Source: a virus
DNA: 43,528 nt
Virus record (IMG/VR): IMGVR_UViG_3300011116_001238
Coordinates: 1-43,528 of that record
Strand: one strand, 5' to 3'
This document shows, piece after piece, positions 16,231 through 25,465 of the stretch. Below the pieces are notes generated by a model that made no database searches, was not told where the DNA came from, and saw nothing but the letters and a program-made list of their open reading frames with translations. A program made the position numbers and the translations under genes. Every line of letters starts with the position of its first letter. The stretch's first letter is position 1.

Positions 16231-16902
16231 TTATGCTTGGGTGAAGTAAAGTAAACCAGCAGCAGAATCATAGCGGTCAACATAACCAACTAACAATTTG
16301 CCGACAGTACCACCCCAACCAGAAGCGAATCCACCAGATTGACCAGGTGCAACTACACCAGCCTCAACGATTTTACCAGAGCCGTTAGCAGCAAAGGTAA
16401 GAGGAGCTCCAGGATTGTAAACAGCAGTTGAGCCATCAGTAAAGATAGATATTGCAGAACTACCAGATCCAGTAAGGAATTGGTCAGTTACAAATTGAGC
16501 GCCAATTGAGTTATAAACTCCAACACCTCTTCTTGGGCCTTCATATCCTGAAGAACCAGCTGTTGGGTTAGTAACATTATTAACGTTTTCCGCTAAGAAA
16601 TCGCCAATAGCTCTTTTGGAAACTGTGTAAAAGCCATTGTTGTTAGCTTGGAAGTTTCCTGAAGCATCAGTGTAAGAGGAACCAACTGGGTCAGCAATAA
16701 TCATGGTATTGCCAGTTCTTGCTGTGTCATCAGATGAGAATCCGACGAATCCAGTGGAAGAACCTAAAGCAGATCTAGTACCAATAACTACACGACCAGC
16801 GTTTGAATAATCTCTAACAAGACAAGCACCTGCTAACCAGGATGCAGTAGCTGCTGTATCGTAATTAGCAACAATTGTTGAATTTAATGCGCGAATAGCC
16901 AT
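16231..16902 (-). CDS. Probable capsid decoration or head-fiber protein
   Basis: A 223-residue protein rich in Gly, Ser, Ala, Thr and Asn, with predicted beta-rich, low-charge character and no signal peptide. Repeated short Gly-Ser turns (GSSTGF, TGSGSSA, SGGFASGWGG) are typical of exposed virion decoration or fiber domains. It lies 33 nt upstream of the major capsid gene in the same transcript, and both have very strong AGGAGAAA ribosome sites, pointing to high copy number. Small decoration proteins next to the capsid gene are common in tailed phages. No family is recognised with certainty; an alternative is a minor capsid or vertex protein. Confidence 0.6.
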   Translation of the reverse strand: MAIRALNSTIVANYDTAATASWLAGACLVRDYSNAGRVVIGTRSALGSSTGFVGFSSDDTARTGNTMIIADPVGSSYTDASGNFQANNNGFYTVSKRAIGDFLAENVNNVTNPTAGSSGYEGPRRGVGVYNSIGAQFVTDQFLTGSGSSAISIFTDGSTAVYNPGAPLTFAANGSGKIVEAGVVAPGQSGGFASGWGGTVGKLLVGYVDRYDSAAGLLYFTQA

Positions 16903-16936
16903 TTTATATTTCTCCTAAAAATAATTTTGAAGATTA

Positions 16937-18541
16937 CTAATCTTCGATGTTTGGCATTGTCCAAGTGCCCTTGAGGGCAGATTGAATATCAAGAGCTGCA
17001 CTATTGGAAACTGAACTTCCAGAAAATGCAGGGGATGTAGAAATACCGATTGTTTGAGCAGTTCTGGTATTCATTTTCTCTGCAGCAGCTGCAGCAATTC
17101 TCTCAGAACTTGTCTGAGCAGATTTGAGCAGTAGCTTTGTTTGTCTGATCATTGCGTCAGCTTTAAGATTGTCATTAAGCATTTGATCAGCGTATGAATC
17201 GATTTCATTGGCATCAATAATACCAGCTAAAGCTAATTTACTTGAGCATGAAAAAGCTGTTTTAATTCTTGCTGTCTCTAAAGCAGCTACTTTACTGAAT
17301 TCTGCACTTGAAGTGATATTCATCTTGTTATTATTAAGATCAAATTCAGTCTTAGTTGCTTCAACATCACCATCGTCATTTTTCATGCCAGACTTCTTGC
17401 ACTCTGGGCAATCATAAGAAGCCATTTCATGTTCAGCTAAAGCTGTTTTGTATCCACATGAAGTACATTCACACATTTGCTTGTTTTGATCATTAGCAAC
17501 TGTAGTTTTATGTCCAAATCCTGGCATTTGAGTAGGGATAGATGGTTGATCAACATCAAAATTACCCGCAGATGGGGTCTTAAAAAGCTCTGCATCCAAT
17601 ACATACTCTAATGAACCGTCTTTAGGTCCTGGCATTGTAACTGGATTAGTTGCATCTTTTGTTTGTAAATATTTACCATTAAGGGTAGGAACCGCGAATG
17701 GTTCAGGTGAGAAATTATCGTCCTTAAGACTATTACCTTCACTTGAATCTAATGACATTGTTGGGTATTCAACTTCGCCTGGAAAACTTACTTTATCATT
17801 GTTATATGAAAAACTAGCTGACGCTTTCATACTATCTTCTTCAGCAGCTAATCTGCGAAGGATTTCTTCTCTTTCAGCACGTCGAGAAGCCTGAGCATTT
17901 TTACTCATTTTATTTACTCCATTACTTAATTTGTGCATTGGCTCGGAATCATCTTCCATATCTTCATCATCAAAATCCTCTTCCATGTCGTCATCTTCCA
18001 TGTCATCATCTTGATCTTCATCATCAAAATCCATGTCGTCATCTTCCATGTCAAAGTCTGAATCTTCTCCGCCAAGAAGATTGTCAAGCGCTTCTTGCAC
18101 AGCTTTTTGTGCAGCGTCAACCATGTCAGCGGGAACTTCTATAACTATCTTTGCGATATCACCATCATCTTCTACTTCGTCATTATCTTCTTGAATATCG
18201 TTATCAAATTCATCTTCATCATCTTCTAAATGATGCATATCTTCATTCATATCGTCATCTGATTCGTCTACGAAGTCTGCAGTCTGTTCAGCCCCATTAT
18301 CAAAATTTAAAAGTTTTTTGACTCCGATATCTGAAATTCCAGCTTGCTTGGCTAAATTAGGTAAATATTTTGCTCTAATTGCTTTAGCTATTTCAAGAGC
18401 TTCGCTTTGATCCAATGATGCGCCTTTTGAAATATCATTAGCACAATTAATCAAATCTTCTCTATCAGTTGCTTTTATTTCAGCTAAACGAAGTGCTGCA
18501 ATTTTTTCTTGATTTGCGGCATTCTTCATAATATCTTTCAT
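16937..18541 (-). CDS. Acidic scaffold-like head protein with zinc ribbon and cleavage-like motifs
   Basis: A 534-residue protein of unrecognised family. Residues 90-200 are extremely acidic (runs of Asp/Glu with Met spacers), followed by a basic coiled stretch (about 210-235). A zinc ribbon uses Cys359, Cys362, Cys378 and Cys381. The C-terminal part is helical with KTAF (427), KSAQ (473) and RTAQ (493). An acidic, low-complexity protein between the protease and capsid genes would fit a scaffolding or prohead-core protein, as T4 gp22 does; that is inference from position and composition. A GGGAAGC site precedes ATG 18541. Two perfect inverted repeats and a terminator lie in the 198-nt gap upstream, so it may start its own unit. 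Confidence 0.6.
   Translation of the reverse strand: MKDIMKNAANQEKIAALRLAEIKATDREDLINCANDISKGASLDQSEALEIAKAIRAKYLPNLAKQAGISDIGVKKLLNFDNGAEQTADFVDESDDDMNEDMHHLEDDEDEFDNDIQEDNDEVEDDGDIAKIVIEVPADMVDAAQKAVQEALDNLLGGEDSDFDMEDDDMDFDDEDQDDDMEDDDMEEDFDDEDMEDDSEPMHKLSNGVNKMSKNAQASRRAEREEILRRLAAEEDSMKASASFSYNNDKVSFPGEVEYPTMSLDSSEGNSLKDDNFSPEPFAVPTLNGKYLQTKDATNPVTMPGPKDGSLEYVLDAELFKTPSAGNFDVDQPSIPTQMPGFGHKTTVANDQNKQMCECTSCGYKTALAEHEMASYDCPECKKSGMKNDDGDVEATKTEFDLNNNKMNITSSAEFSKVAALETARIKTAFSCSSKLALAGIIDANEIDSYADQMLNDNLKADAMIRQTKLLLKSAQTSSERIAAAAAEKMNTRTAQTIGISTSPAFSGSSVSNSAALDIQSALKGTWTMPNIED
17960..18053. repeat. In-frame tandem duplication within the acidic tract
   Basis: Two copies, at 17960-18005 (46 nt) and 18014-18053 (40 nt), share the same start and end sequence and differ by a 6-nt insertion. 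Both encode Asp/Glu/Met-rich peptide. The in-frame length change shows recent repeat expansion in the scaffold-like gene. Confidence 0.8.
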
Positions 18542-18570
18542 TTATTGCTGCTTCCCTCATAATATTGTTT

Positions 18571-18603
18571 AATCAATAAAATTGATTTACAAGTTATACT
18601 TGT
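18571..18603. promoter_or_regulatory. Two adjacent perfect inverted repeats upstream of the scaffold-like gene
   Basis: AATCAAT-AAA-ATTGATT at 18571-18587 and ACAAGT-TAT-ACTTGT at 18589-18603 each have a 3-nt centre and lie 1 nt apart, 30 nt before ATG 18541. They could be operator sites or small hairpins in the leader. The rest of the 18542-18739 gap holds the terminator at 18696-18725 and AT-rich sequence with no gene. Confidence 0.45.
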
Positions 18604-18695
18604 TGTAGAAACTATTTTTATGTTCTGGTTAATCTAAAATAATTCCTGCTTATCATACATACTTTGTATATTTTACAAGTTTATTTTATAGTCAT

Positions 18696-18725
18696 AAAAA
18701 AGAGGGGAAAAATCCCCTCTTTTTT
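18696..18725. terminator. Intrinsic terminator after the 1398-residue protease gene
   Basis: AGAGGGGA / TCCCCTCT stem with an AAAA loop, flanked by A and T runs so that both strands end in T. It lies 15 nt after the minus-strand stop at 18740 and so ends the portal-protease transcript or attenuates reading into the scaffold gene. Confidence 0.9.
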
Positions 18726-18739
18726 ATTGTTTTACAATG

Positions 18740-21700
18740 TTAGTCAATCCAAGTAATGGTTGCATCTAATAGTGACGGATTCTTTTTATTTGCCTTGACT
18801 TCAGTCTTAGCATATGTACCGCACCCGTAGCAGAATGTATTATTCTTAACTTTATGTGCTTTTCTATTTCCACACTTAGGACATACCATACCTAATGGTA
18901 ACTTAGTTTCAGTGTCTCTATTGAAATCAGGAGATGCTGTTCTCAAGTAAACATCAGAATCTAAAGTTGTAGCTAATCTAAACATTGACTTCTTTGATGC
19001 CATAGGAGCCATCGGTGCAGGAGCAGTAGCAGCACCTAATCCAGCTTCACCCATTGCAGCTCCACCCATTCCAGCGTCAGGAGCACCAGAAAGAGCATCC
19101 TCTTCGCCAGGAGCGCCTAAATCATCTTCACCTTGAGATTTTAATTCAATAGATTGATGAATGGTGTATCTTGCCTTACAGTTGTTACACGCGCCTTCGC
19201 CATTCGCAACATCGGTGTCGTCAGATCCACAACTAGGACATATAGATCCCCAAGGTTTACTTACACCTGGCTCCGCAACTGCATCCATGTCAGTAGCATC
19301 AGCAGCATCTGGACCGCCAGTTAAGGAAGATAATCCTAAATCACCACCAGCTGGTGGAGCTCCGGCATCCATTCCAGCCATAGGGGCAGCACCTGCGCCC
19401 ATGCCACCCATAGGCGCTCCCATTGGAGCTCCCATACCAGGAGCCATTTGAGCATACTTCTGCAAAACATCATTTCTACGTTTTACAGTAGCAATTCTAG
19501 CTGCATCTGTCATCATTATAGGATCAACTATAGCAACTTCAACATCTGCATCCATTGGCATTTCAGGAGAAACTTCATCTGCTCCATTATTGCTTACATC
19601 AAATGTCTTAGAAGATCTAGTTGAAACAGTGGCTTCTACTCTACCGTCTTCAAAAACACAAAGATCAGTAAAGCTAAAAGTACTAGGATCTACGTGATAA
19701 TCACGCTCTTGGAGAACTTGAATTGCTTTTTGCTTAAATGCTTCATCAAATCCCTCATCAGAAGGATTCATTCCATCTAAATCGTCTACAGTGCATTGGA
19801 ATCTAAAACTTTCTGACTTCTCTTTTGTTACTTTCATTCCAGCAGTTCTATCAGAATTAATTTTTGCTTCGATGGCTTTGGTAATAATTCTTTCAGCCAT
19901 TTCTGGATCTTCAACAAATCTTTTAGCAGCAACAACAATTGTTTTAGTAGGAATGTTGAAATTTGTTGAATAGTCAGCAAGCCATCCAATAATATTTCCT
20001 GCTAAATCCTTAGTAGAAGCTGTTTTGACTCCCCAGAACTCTCTTCTGGCTCTTGATCTCAATCTAGCAGAAGTGACTGTGTCAGTTTTAGCTTTTGTAA
20101 TACCATAAATCATTGAATCAGTAGTCATGCTAGCTACAGCATTGATTGTTTCATCAGGAGTTACTCCTGTTTCAATAGTTGACTGAGCAGCTGCAGAAAT
20201 AGCATTCATCAAAGCACTCTTTGGAGGAATTGTTTCATCAGCGTCAATAGCACCCATGAGGGCTGATTTCAATTCTTCATTCTTTGAAGGAACAGCATCA
20301 ACATCAAGGCCTTCGCCAGGAACGTTAGCTTCACCCATAAGAAGTTCTGCTAATCTTCCGATGCCTTCTTTAGTAATTTCTGATTCAGAAGCAGCTACTG
20401 ACAATGCTTGAGCAAGGTCAGAAGGAGTAATTCCCATTTCAGGACTTACAGCAGAACCTAATTGTTTCAAGATAGCACTAACAGAATCATCAGAAGAACT
20501 GTCTTTACCAAAGAATGAAGAATTTTCCTTTTGTTCTTCTCTCATTGGATTACCAGCAGCGGCAGCACCAATCATCTCAGGCAACATTGGTTCTTCTGAA
20601 AGCATTTGAGCAGTTCTTACAATATGATCAGGTGTTTCCATAGCAGAAACTACTGCTTTAGCTAAAGCTCTGACAGTTGTTGACATCACAACGTGTGGTT
20701 TAGCGGAACCTTCATTTCTGCATTTTGCTAAAAGATTTTCCAGAACGTCTTCATAAGATCCCTTTTGAACATCAGCAATTAATTCTGAAAGTGACTTTCT
20801 GGCATTCTTGTCAATAACCTTCCAGCCATAAAGACCAGCATTCTCAAGACCTGACTCAGAAATGTCAGTTTCTTTTCTTCGATTGCTGTAATAATTACCA
20901 GCTAATTCTTCTTCTCTTGTTTTCTCACCATCTGCACTATGCTTTGATGAAAGTCCATCTTGTAAAGTTTTGTATGGAAGACCTGTTCTGCTACCTTCTA
21001 ATTCGACATCTCTAGTTTTACCAGCTTTATCATTAGAAGAAGTTTTGATAAATCCGCTGTAATCTTTAAGCAATTCAGCAGCAACTCTTGAACCGTTTCC
21101 ACCTTCCATCATGTTAATTTGATTTTCAGTGAGAATTGGGTCCCAATCGGTTTTCTTTCCGTTTGTAAAGCCTGTAATAGAGCCATCAGTTGAAAGAACA
21201 ACACGATTACCGGCATTGTCTTCTACCTTAAAATCTATAGTAACAGCAGCAGCAAGTTTCTTTCTTTGTTCCGCTGCAATTTTTGCAAAATGATCCATTT
21301 GATTTATGCCCTCCGCCTGATTTATTTTTGGCGTATTTGTTTTGATATTTTTATTTCGTTCATTAGCTAATCTAATGACATTACTTATACTGTTTTGGAT
21401 TGATGATTCATCATTAATTGAAGATTTAAGATCAACTAATTTAGAAACAAAATTCACAAATTTATTTTCAGGTTCTAATTTTTTATGATTAGAACTTGCG
21501 AAAATTTCTCTTTTACCATCAGTAGAAGCCCAAACTAAATTAACATTAGAATGCGCTAAAGCTACACCACCACCCACATTTGCTTGGTCACCCAAAATTG
21601 GTTCCATAACTTTACCTACAGAACCAGATGTGTAATCAGCTAATCCAACATTAGGCGATAAGTTGGATTGTTGTTGTTGCTGTTGTGCACCTAATTGTTG

Positions 21701-22936
21701 TTGATTTAAAGGTTGTCTTTGTTGACCGCCTCCAACATCAACACCACCTTCATCAATAATATCTTGCATGGTGCCTTGAAGATCAGCCATAGATTTTGTT
21801 ATTTTTTGGACATAACCTAAATCAACATTGTCTTTTCTGGCAAACATATTCATAACAGCAACTTCTAAGAAATTTAATGATAAATTAATTAGATCAAGAA
21901 CATTCAAGCCGGTTCGTGGGTCGATTCCCAGAGCAGTTAAAACTGCTAACACTGTAGAATTTTGATTAGCACCTTCTGCAGCTAATAAAGGACCTCCCAC
22001 AAGAGTACCAGCATTTTGAGCTAATTTAATAGATGATTTAGCAGTTGTTTCAGCTACTCTAAGGAACTGCTCATAATAAAATCTATCTTGAGAATTAGTA
22101 GGGCAATTATTATGTGCTAAAACAATGTTAGCACAAATTTGATTTGCTTTCTTTTCTAAGTTTTGAGCAGCCTCTAAAACATCATCAACGTCATAAATTT
22201 CTTGAATTTCACATGCTTCAAATGCTCCATCGCCAACACATGAAAGCTCAATAAATTTTACATTGTAGTTTTCTTCATAAACTTTTTTGTTTGATTTAGG
22301 ACTAACTTTGCCTTTATATTTCTTAAGACAATCGCAATAATCTCTTTCTACATAAGCCTTATTACCACACTCAGAACAAATGCCCCAATCAACTGACGCT
22401 CCCATAGAAACGTCGTGAATAACACCAGTTCTGATATTTCTGGCAATATCAGGATATGCTTCTTCGTCTACGAAAAAAGTACAGTAAACACAATTTTCAT
22501 CGTCATCCCATTCAGCATACACAACCATTCCTTTGGCTTGTTCAATATCATCATTTTTATGATTTGTATATATTGGTACACCTTCAAATGTTTTATATGC
22601 TGGAATCTTTTGACCTTTTAGATCAATCTCTTTGAGTAATTCAGCTTTAGAAAAGTAATCTCCATTAGCATTTACAACATCAGCATCAATTGCTCTAGCT
22701 CTTACCCATAAAAGTTTAGCACCTTTACGAGCTTGCATTTCTTTAACAATATCAAAATCTTTGTATTTTTCTAGAACTTCTTTAGGATCAGCATATAAAG
22801 ATTGTAAACCAATTTTAGCCGCTTCTCTCATGGTAGAAGATGCTGTTTTGAGCATAAAATCTCTAGCAATCTCTCTATCAGATTCTTTTAAGAAACTATT
22901 GATTGTAATAGCTCCGCCTTTTGCAACCCTATACAT
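18740..22936 (-). CDS. Giant prohead protease polyprotein with zinc ribbons
   Basis: A 1398-residue protein. Residues 70-250 match prohead maturation proteases: NANGDYF, TNHKND with candidate catalytic His126, and HDVSMGASVDW with candidate nucleophile Ser177. A small Cys cluster (Cys187, 190, 201, 203) is inserted after the Ser motif. Then come a helical region, a Gln-rich stretch (405-424), and long helical segments of unknown family (545-1150). A Gly-Ala-Pro-Met linker follows (about 1164-1199), then two zinc ribbons (Cys1233/1236/1250/1253 and Cys1352/1355/1369/1372). Cleavage-like tetrapeptides occur at 30, 774, 971, 1030 and 1332. T4- and HK97-type proteases are about 200-250 residues, so the extra 1100 residues are exceptional and may be scaffold or core released by self-cleavage (inference). 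It lies between portal and capsid genes. Confidence 0.7.
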   Translation of the reverse strand: MYRVAKGGAITINSFLKESDREIARDFMLKTASSTMREAAKIGLQSLYADPKEVLEKYKDFDIVKEMQARKGAKLLWVRARAIDADVVNANGDYFSKAELLKEIDLKGQKIPAYKTFEGVPIYTNHKNDDIEQAKGMVVYAEWDDDENCVYCTFFVDEEAYPDIARNIRTGVIHDVSMGASVDWGICSECGNKAYVERDYCDCLKKYKGKVSPKSNKKVYEENYNVKFIELSCVGDGAFEACEIQEIYDVDDVLEAAQNLEKKANQICANIVLAHNNCPTNSQDRFYYEQFLRVAETTAKSSIKLAQNAGTLVGGPLLAAEGANQNSTVLAVLTALGIDPRTGLNVLDLINLSLNFLEVAVMNMFARKDNVDLGYVQKITKSMADLQGTMQDIIDEGGVDVGGGQQRQPLNQQQLGAQQQQQQSNLSPNVGLADYTSGSVGKVMEPILGDQANVGGGVALAHSNVNLVWASTDGKREIFASSNHKKLEPENKFVNFVSKLVDLKSSINDESSIQNSISNVIRLANERNKNIKTNTPKINQAEGINQMDHFAKIAAEQRKKLAAAVTIDFKVEDNAGNRVVLSTDGSITGFTNGKKTDWDPILTENQINMMEGGNGSRVAAELLKDYSGFIKTSSNDKAGKTRDVELEGSRTGLPYKTLQDGLSSKHSADGEKTREEELAGNYYSNRRKETDISESGLENAGLYGWKVIDKNARKSLSELIADVQKGSYEDVLENLLAKCRNEGSAKPHVVMSTTVRALAKAVVSAMETPDHIVRTAQMLSEEPMLPEMIGAAAAGNPMREEQKENSSFFGKDSSSDDSVSAILKQLGSAVSPEMGITPSDLAQALSVAASESEITKEGIGRLAELLMGEANVPGEGLDVDAVPSKNEELKSALMGAIDADETIPPKSALMNAISAAAQSTIETGVTPDETINAVASMTTDSMIYGITKAKTDTVTSARLRSRARREFWGVKTASTKDLAGNIIGWLADYSTNFNIPTKTIVVAAKRFVEDPEMAERIITKAIEAKINSDRTAGMKVTKEKSESFRFQCTVDDLDGMNPSDEGFDEAFKQKAIQVLQERDYHVDPSTFSFTDLCVFEDGRVEATVSTRSSKTFDVSNNGADEVSPEMPMDADVEVAIVDPIMMTDAARIATVKRRNDVLQKYAQMAPGMGAPMGAPMGGMGAGAAPMAGMDAGAPPAGGDLGLSSLTGGPDAADATDMDAVAEPGVSKPWGSICPSCGSDDTDVANGEGACNNCKARYTIHQSIELKSQGEDDLGAPGEEDALSGAPDAGMGGAAMGEAGLGAATAPAPMAPMASKKSMFRLATTLDSDVYLRTASPDFNRDTETKLPLGMVCPKCGNRKAHKVKNNTFCYGCGTYAKTEVKANKKNPSLLDATITWID
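19340..19447. repeat. Gly-Ala-Pro-Met repeat linker in the protease polyprotein
   Basis: Short degenerate repeats encode residues about 1164-1199 of the protease polyprotein (GMGAP / PMGAP-like units). They form a flexible linker before the two C-terminal zinc ribbons. A similar linker occurs in the portal gene. Confidence 0.7.
21665..21724 (-). repeat. Gln-rich (CAA/CAG) repeat tract
   Basis: A run of Gln codons (residues about 405-424 of the protease polyprotein) marks a flexible boundary between the protease-containing N-terminal part and the following helical region. Confidence 0.75.
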
Positions 22937-23012
22937 ATTTATGCTTCCTTTAAAAAATCACAAACAATTTACTTTTCACTTCTATAAAAATAGCTTAAAT
23001 TCCTACAAAAAC

Positions 23013-23040
23013 ATAAACCCGTCGATTTCGACGGGTTTAT
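23013..23040. terminator. Intrinsic terminator between portal and protease genes
   Basis: A near-perfect 13-bp inverted repeat (AAACCCGTCGA / TCGACGGGTTT with flanking A-T pairs, 2-nt centre), followed on the minus strand by ATGTTTTTG. It lies 23 nt after the portal stop. The 22937-23062 gap otherwise holds the AAAGGAAGC ribosome site of the protease gene. Confidence 0.85.
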
Positions 23041-23062
23041 TGTACAAGCAATATAATTTCAA

Positions 23063-25426
23063 TTAAAGAGTATCTTTACTGGATCCGCCATTAGTTCTTT
23101 TCCTTATTGCTTGTATTATTACATTAATACAGTCTTGAGGAAAATCTTTTAATTCCTTATCAGTAAATCTTAGAATTACCCATCCGTTAGATGCTAATTC
23201 AGTATCTCTTCGTTTATCTTTGGCTATTTTTTCTGGATTATTGTGCCAAATTCCTCCATCAGCTTCAATTCCAATTTGTATTGATGGAATAGCAGCATCT
23301 AATTGATAATCACCAGTAGGACCAGCAGAATATTGAGCATACAGCGCATATGGCATATTCAGGGATAATAACAAACCATATAATAATTTCTCTATAGATG
23401 TATACATTTGAGGCTGATTGATTTGTTTTTTAGCAGCAATAACTGTTTTAAAGTTTTCATTTTCAGAAGATTCTGCTAATCTGATTTCCATTTGCGCTTC
23501 TATATTTAAAGGAACTGACTGAATTCCTCCAAGTAAAGGAGCATATAAATTGCCAAATAGTCCATCATATTCATCAGGTAAAGGTCCTAAATTACCTCTT
23601 CCTGATACTGGATATAAAGAATGTAAAAATCCTTCATGAGCGGCAGATTTTATTTTTCTGCTTGCTGTTCTAAGTTTAGAATCTTTAATTTTCAATCTGT
23701 CATTATAAATATCATTAATAATTGATGAGGCAAATTTGTAATATTCTAATTTATTACTAGCTGTAGGCATACCAGCCGGAGCGCCCATTGCTGGCGCTCC
23801 CATACCAGGTGCTCCCATTCCTGGAGCACCCATTTCAGGAGTCATTCCAGGTTGTTGAGCACCAAAGCCTTGTCCTGTAACACCATTTGATTGAAAGTTT
23901 AATGAAAAATTAGGAGTACCAAAATTCGAATCATTCATAAAATTCGAACCTTGCTCATATCTCAATCTTTCAATTTCTTGATCTGGATCTAAACCAAACG
24001 CTTCAATAAGTGAAACATTAGAAATTACTCCATTTTGATTAGCAGTAACAAGGGTTTGTAGTTTTCCAGTATCATCTCTAAGCTCTAGATCATCAAACTT
24101 AATTTTTGGAAATACAATTTCCTCTTGCCCTCTTTCACCTTCAACAATGAATCCATTCCATTGGGCAACTGGTTTAAATATGCATTGTTCTATCCAGTGC
24201 TTAACTTCATTTCTAAAGGTATCTAGTCTTTTACCCATAGCTAAAAGACCAACTTGTCCAGATGAATACGCTGGCCCTTCTCCATTAAGCAAAAGTTTAT
24301 TAAGCATAACTCCGTCTAAAATTTCTTGCTCAATCAATTCAAATTCATTAGAAAGAGTATGGATTTTACCTGTAGCACCAACATAATCCATATCAAAAGC
24401 ATGGTGAGTAACAAGTGTAAGATTAGGATCATTAGCAATTGCTGCTAATTCATCTTGAACACCGTCAATATCTTCTTGTGATGCTGGTCTTGTGTCATTT
24501 CCAACTTTGACAACCTTAATTGGTAAAATCATTCTTTCAGCTACAACAAATTGAGCTTGACGCAATTTATCTTTATAGGTCAAAGTGGGAAATAAACTTC
24601 TAATCATTGGGGTTCCATAGTCTTCCCAAGGATTAGAGCCATACTTAAAGTGATGAATAGAAATAGGATTTAACTTTATTGGATCCCCTTTTATAATCAT
24701 CTTCTTTACATTGTCAGGAATTGCATCATAATGCTCTTTAGGTTGTCTCTCATTTACTAATCTAACTTCTTCTGGAGAAGGTCTGTAAACATAAGATCCT
24801 TGTTGATCAATCATTCCTGGAGATTTTAAAACACTGTCAGGGTTTAGGATAGAAATAGAATTCCAAGAAGCTCCATCATGTGTGCATTCTTCATTTTTAT
24901 CATCATTCCAGTTACTACCATGACATTGAGGGCAGTTAATTGATAGTAAAACAAAACAGTCACCTAATAAATGGTATACTTTTGAAATTTCCGGTAGCCA
25001 TTTTTGAAAATTAAGATGTTCAATAAGTTTTTCGAAATAATCTTTTACATAAGATGAGGAGCATTCTAGTGTCCAGCCAGAAAATGGATAATTAGTGTAA
25101 AAGTTTATAGCGGCAGCAACTTTAGGTTCATTATTCCTCCACCAGTTAGCCCACAAATAAACTTCACGTCTAGCGTTAGGGATTTGAAACGAGGATGGTG
25201 TAAGGAATGGTGAATAAAAGTTAGGAGCGGTGGTCATTGTATTTGTACCACCACTCATTTGGGAATATCTGTTCATATTAGTAGTAACAGATGTGCCCAT
25301 AGACATTCCTATTCTAGAACTTGCATAATTTCTAGTTGACTCGGAAGAACTAGCAGAATTAGCATCTTTTATAGCGTAATTACCTGCTGTTTTTATTGCT
25401 GATGCTAACGATGTTCTTTTTGCCAT
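23063..25426 (-). CDS. Portal protein with inserted zinc motif and C-terminal VSR/DUF559-like nuclease domain
   Basis: A 787-residue protein. Residues about 85-510 match large phage portal proteins (dodecameric DNA gate at the capsid vertex): a WANWWRNNEPKVAAAINFY start, a PISIHHFKYG strand, a KLLLNGEGPAYSS stretch and helical stem. A zinc-knuckle candidate (Cys165, Cys168, Cys181, His183) interrupts the wing. Residues 527-555 are a Gly-Ala-Pro-Met repeat linker, then KFAS (564) and RTAS (586). Residues about 655-775 resemble the very-short-patch-repair/DUF559 nuclease fold: Asp710, Glu721-x-Asp723, the DGGIWH motif and Arg739/Asp741 followed by a GWVILRF strand. Portals are usually 450-600 residues, so the C-terminal nuclease-like domain is an addition. 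Five genes before it and the protease after it are co-oriented. Confidence 0.85.
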   Translation of the reverse strand: MAKRTSLASAIKTAGNYAIKDANSASSSESTRNYASSRIGMSMGTSVTTNMNRYSQMSGGTNTMTTAPNFYSPFLTPSSFQIPNARREVYLWANWWRNNEPKVAAAINFYTNYPFSGWTLECSSSYVKDYFEKLIEHLNFQKWLPEISKVYHLLGDCFVLLSINCPQCHGSNWNDDKNEECTHDGASWNSISILNPDSVLKSPGMIDQQGSYVYRPSPEEVRLVNERQPKEHYDAIPDNVKKMIIKGDPIKLNPISIHHFKYGSNPWEDYGTPMIRSLFPTLTYKDKLRQAQFVVAERMILPIKVVKVGNDTRPASQEDIDGVQDELAAIANDPNLTLVTHHAFDMDYVGATGKIHTLSNEFELIEQEILDGVMLNKLLLNGEGPAYSSGQVGLLAMGKRLDTFRNEVKHWIEQCIFKPVAQWNGFIVEGERGQEEIVFPKIKFDDLELRDDTGKLQTLVTANQNGVISNVSLIEAFGLDPDQEIERLRYEQGSNFMNDSNFGTPNFSLNFQSNGVTGQGFGAQQPGMTPEMGAPGMGAPGMGAPAMGAPAGMPTASNKLEYYKFASSIINDIYNDRLKIKDSKLRTASRKIKSAAHEGFLHSLYPVSGRGNLGPLPDEYDGLFGNLYAPLLGGIQSVPLNIEAQMEIRLAESSENENFKTVIAAKKQINQPQMYTSIEKLLYGLLLSLNMPYALYAQYSAGPTGDYQLDAAIPSIQIGIEADGGIWHNNPEKIAKDKRRDTELASNGWVILRFTDKELKDFPQDCINVIIQAIRKRTNGGSSKDTL
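23762..23848. repeat. GAP/MGAP repeat linker in the portal gene
   Basis: Tandem copies of a 15-nt-like unit encode MGAPG-type pentapeptides (portal residues about 527-555), joining the portal body to the C-terminal nuclease-like domain. Confidence 0.8.
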
Positions 25427-25465
25427 AATATAATTATACCCACTAAGTGCATTTTATATATAGCA

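Noticed and set aside
21905-21935. GGTCGATTCC-like sequence resembling a tRNA T-arm.
   Set aside because: It lies inside the long protease coding frame, and no acceptor, D or anticodon arms can be folded around it.
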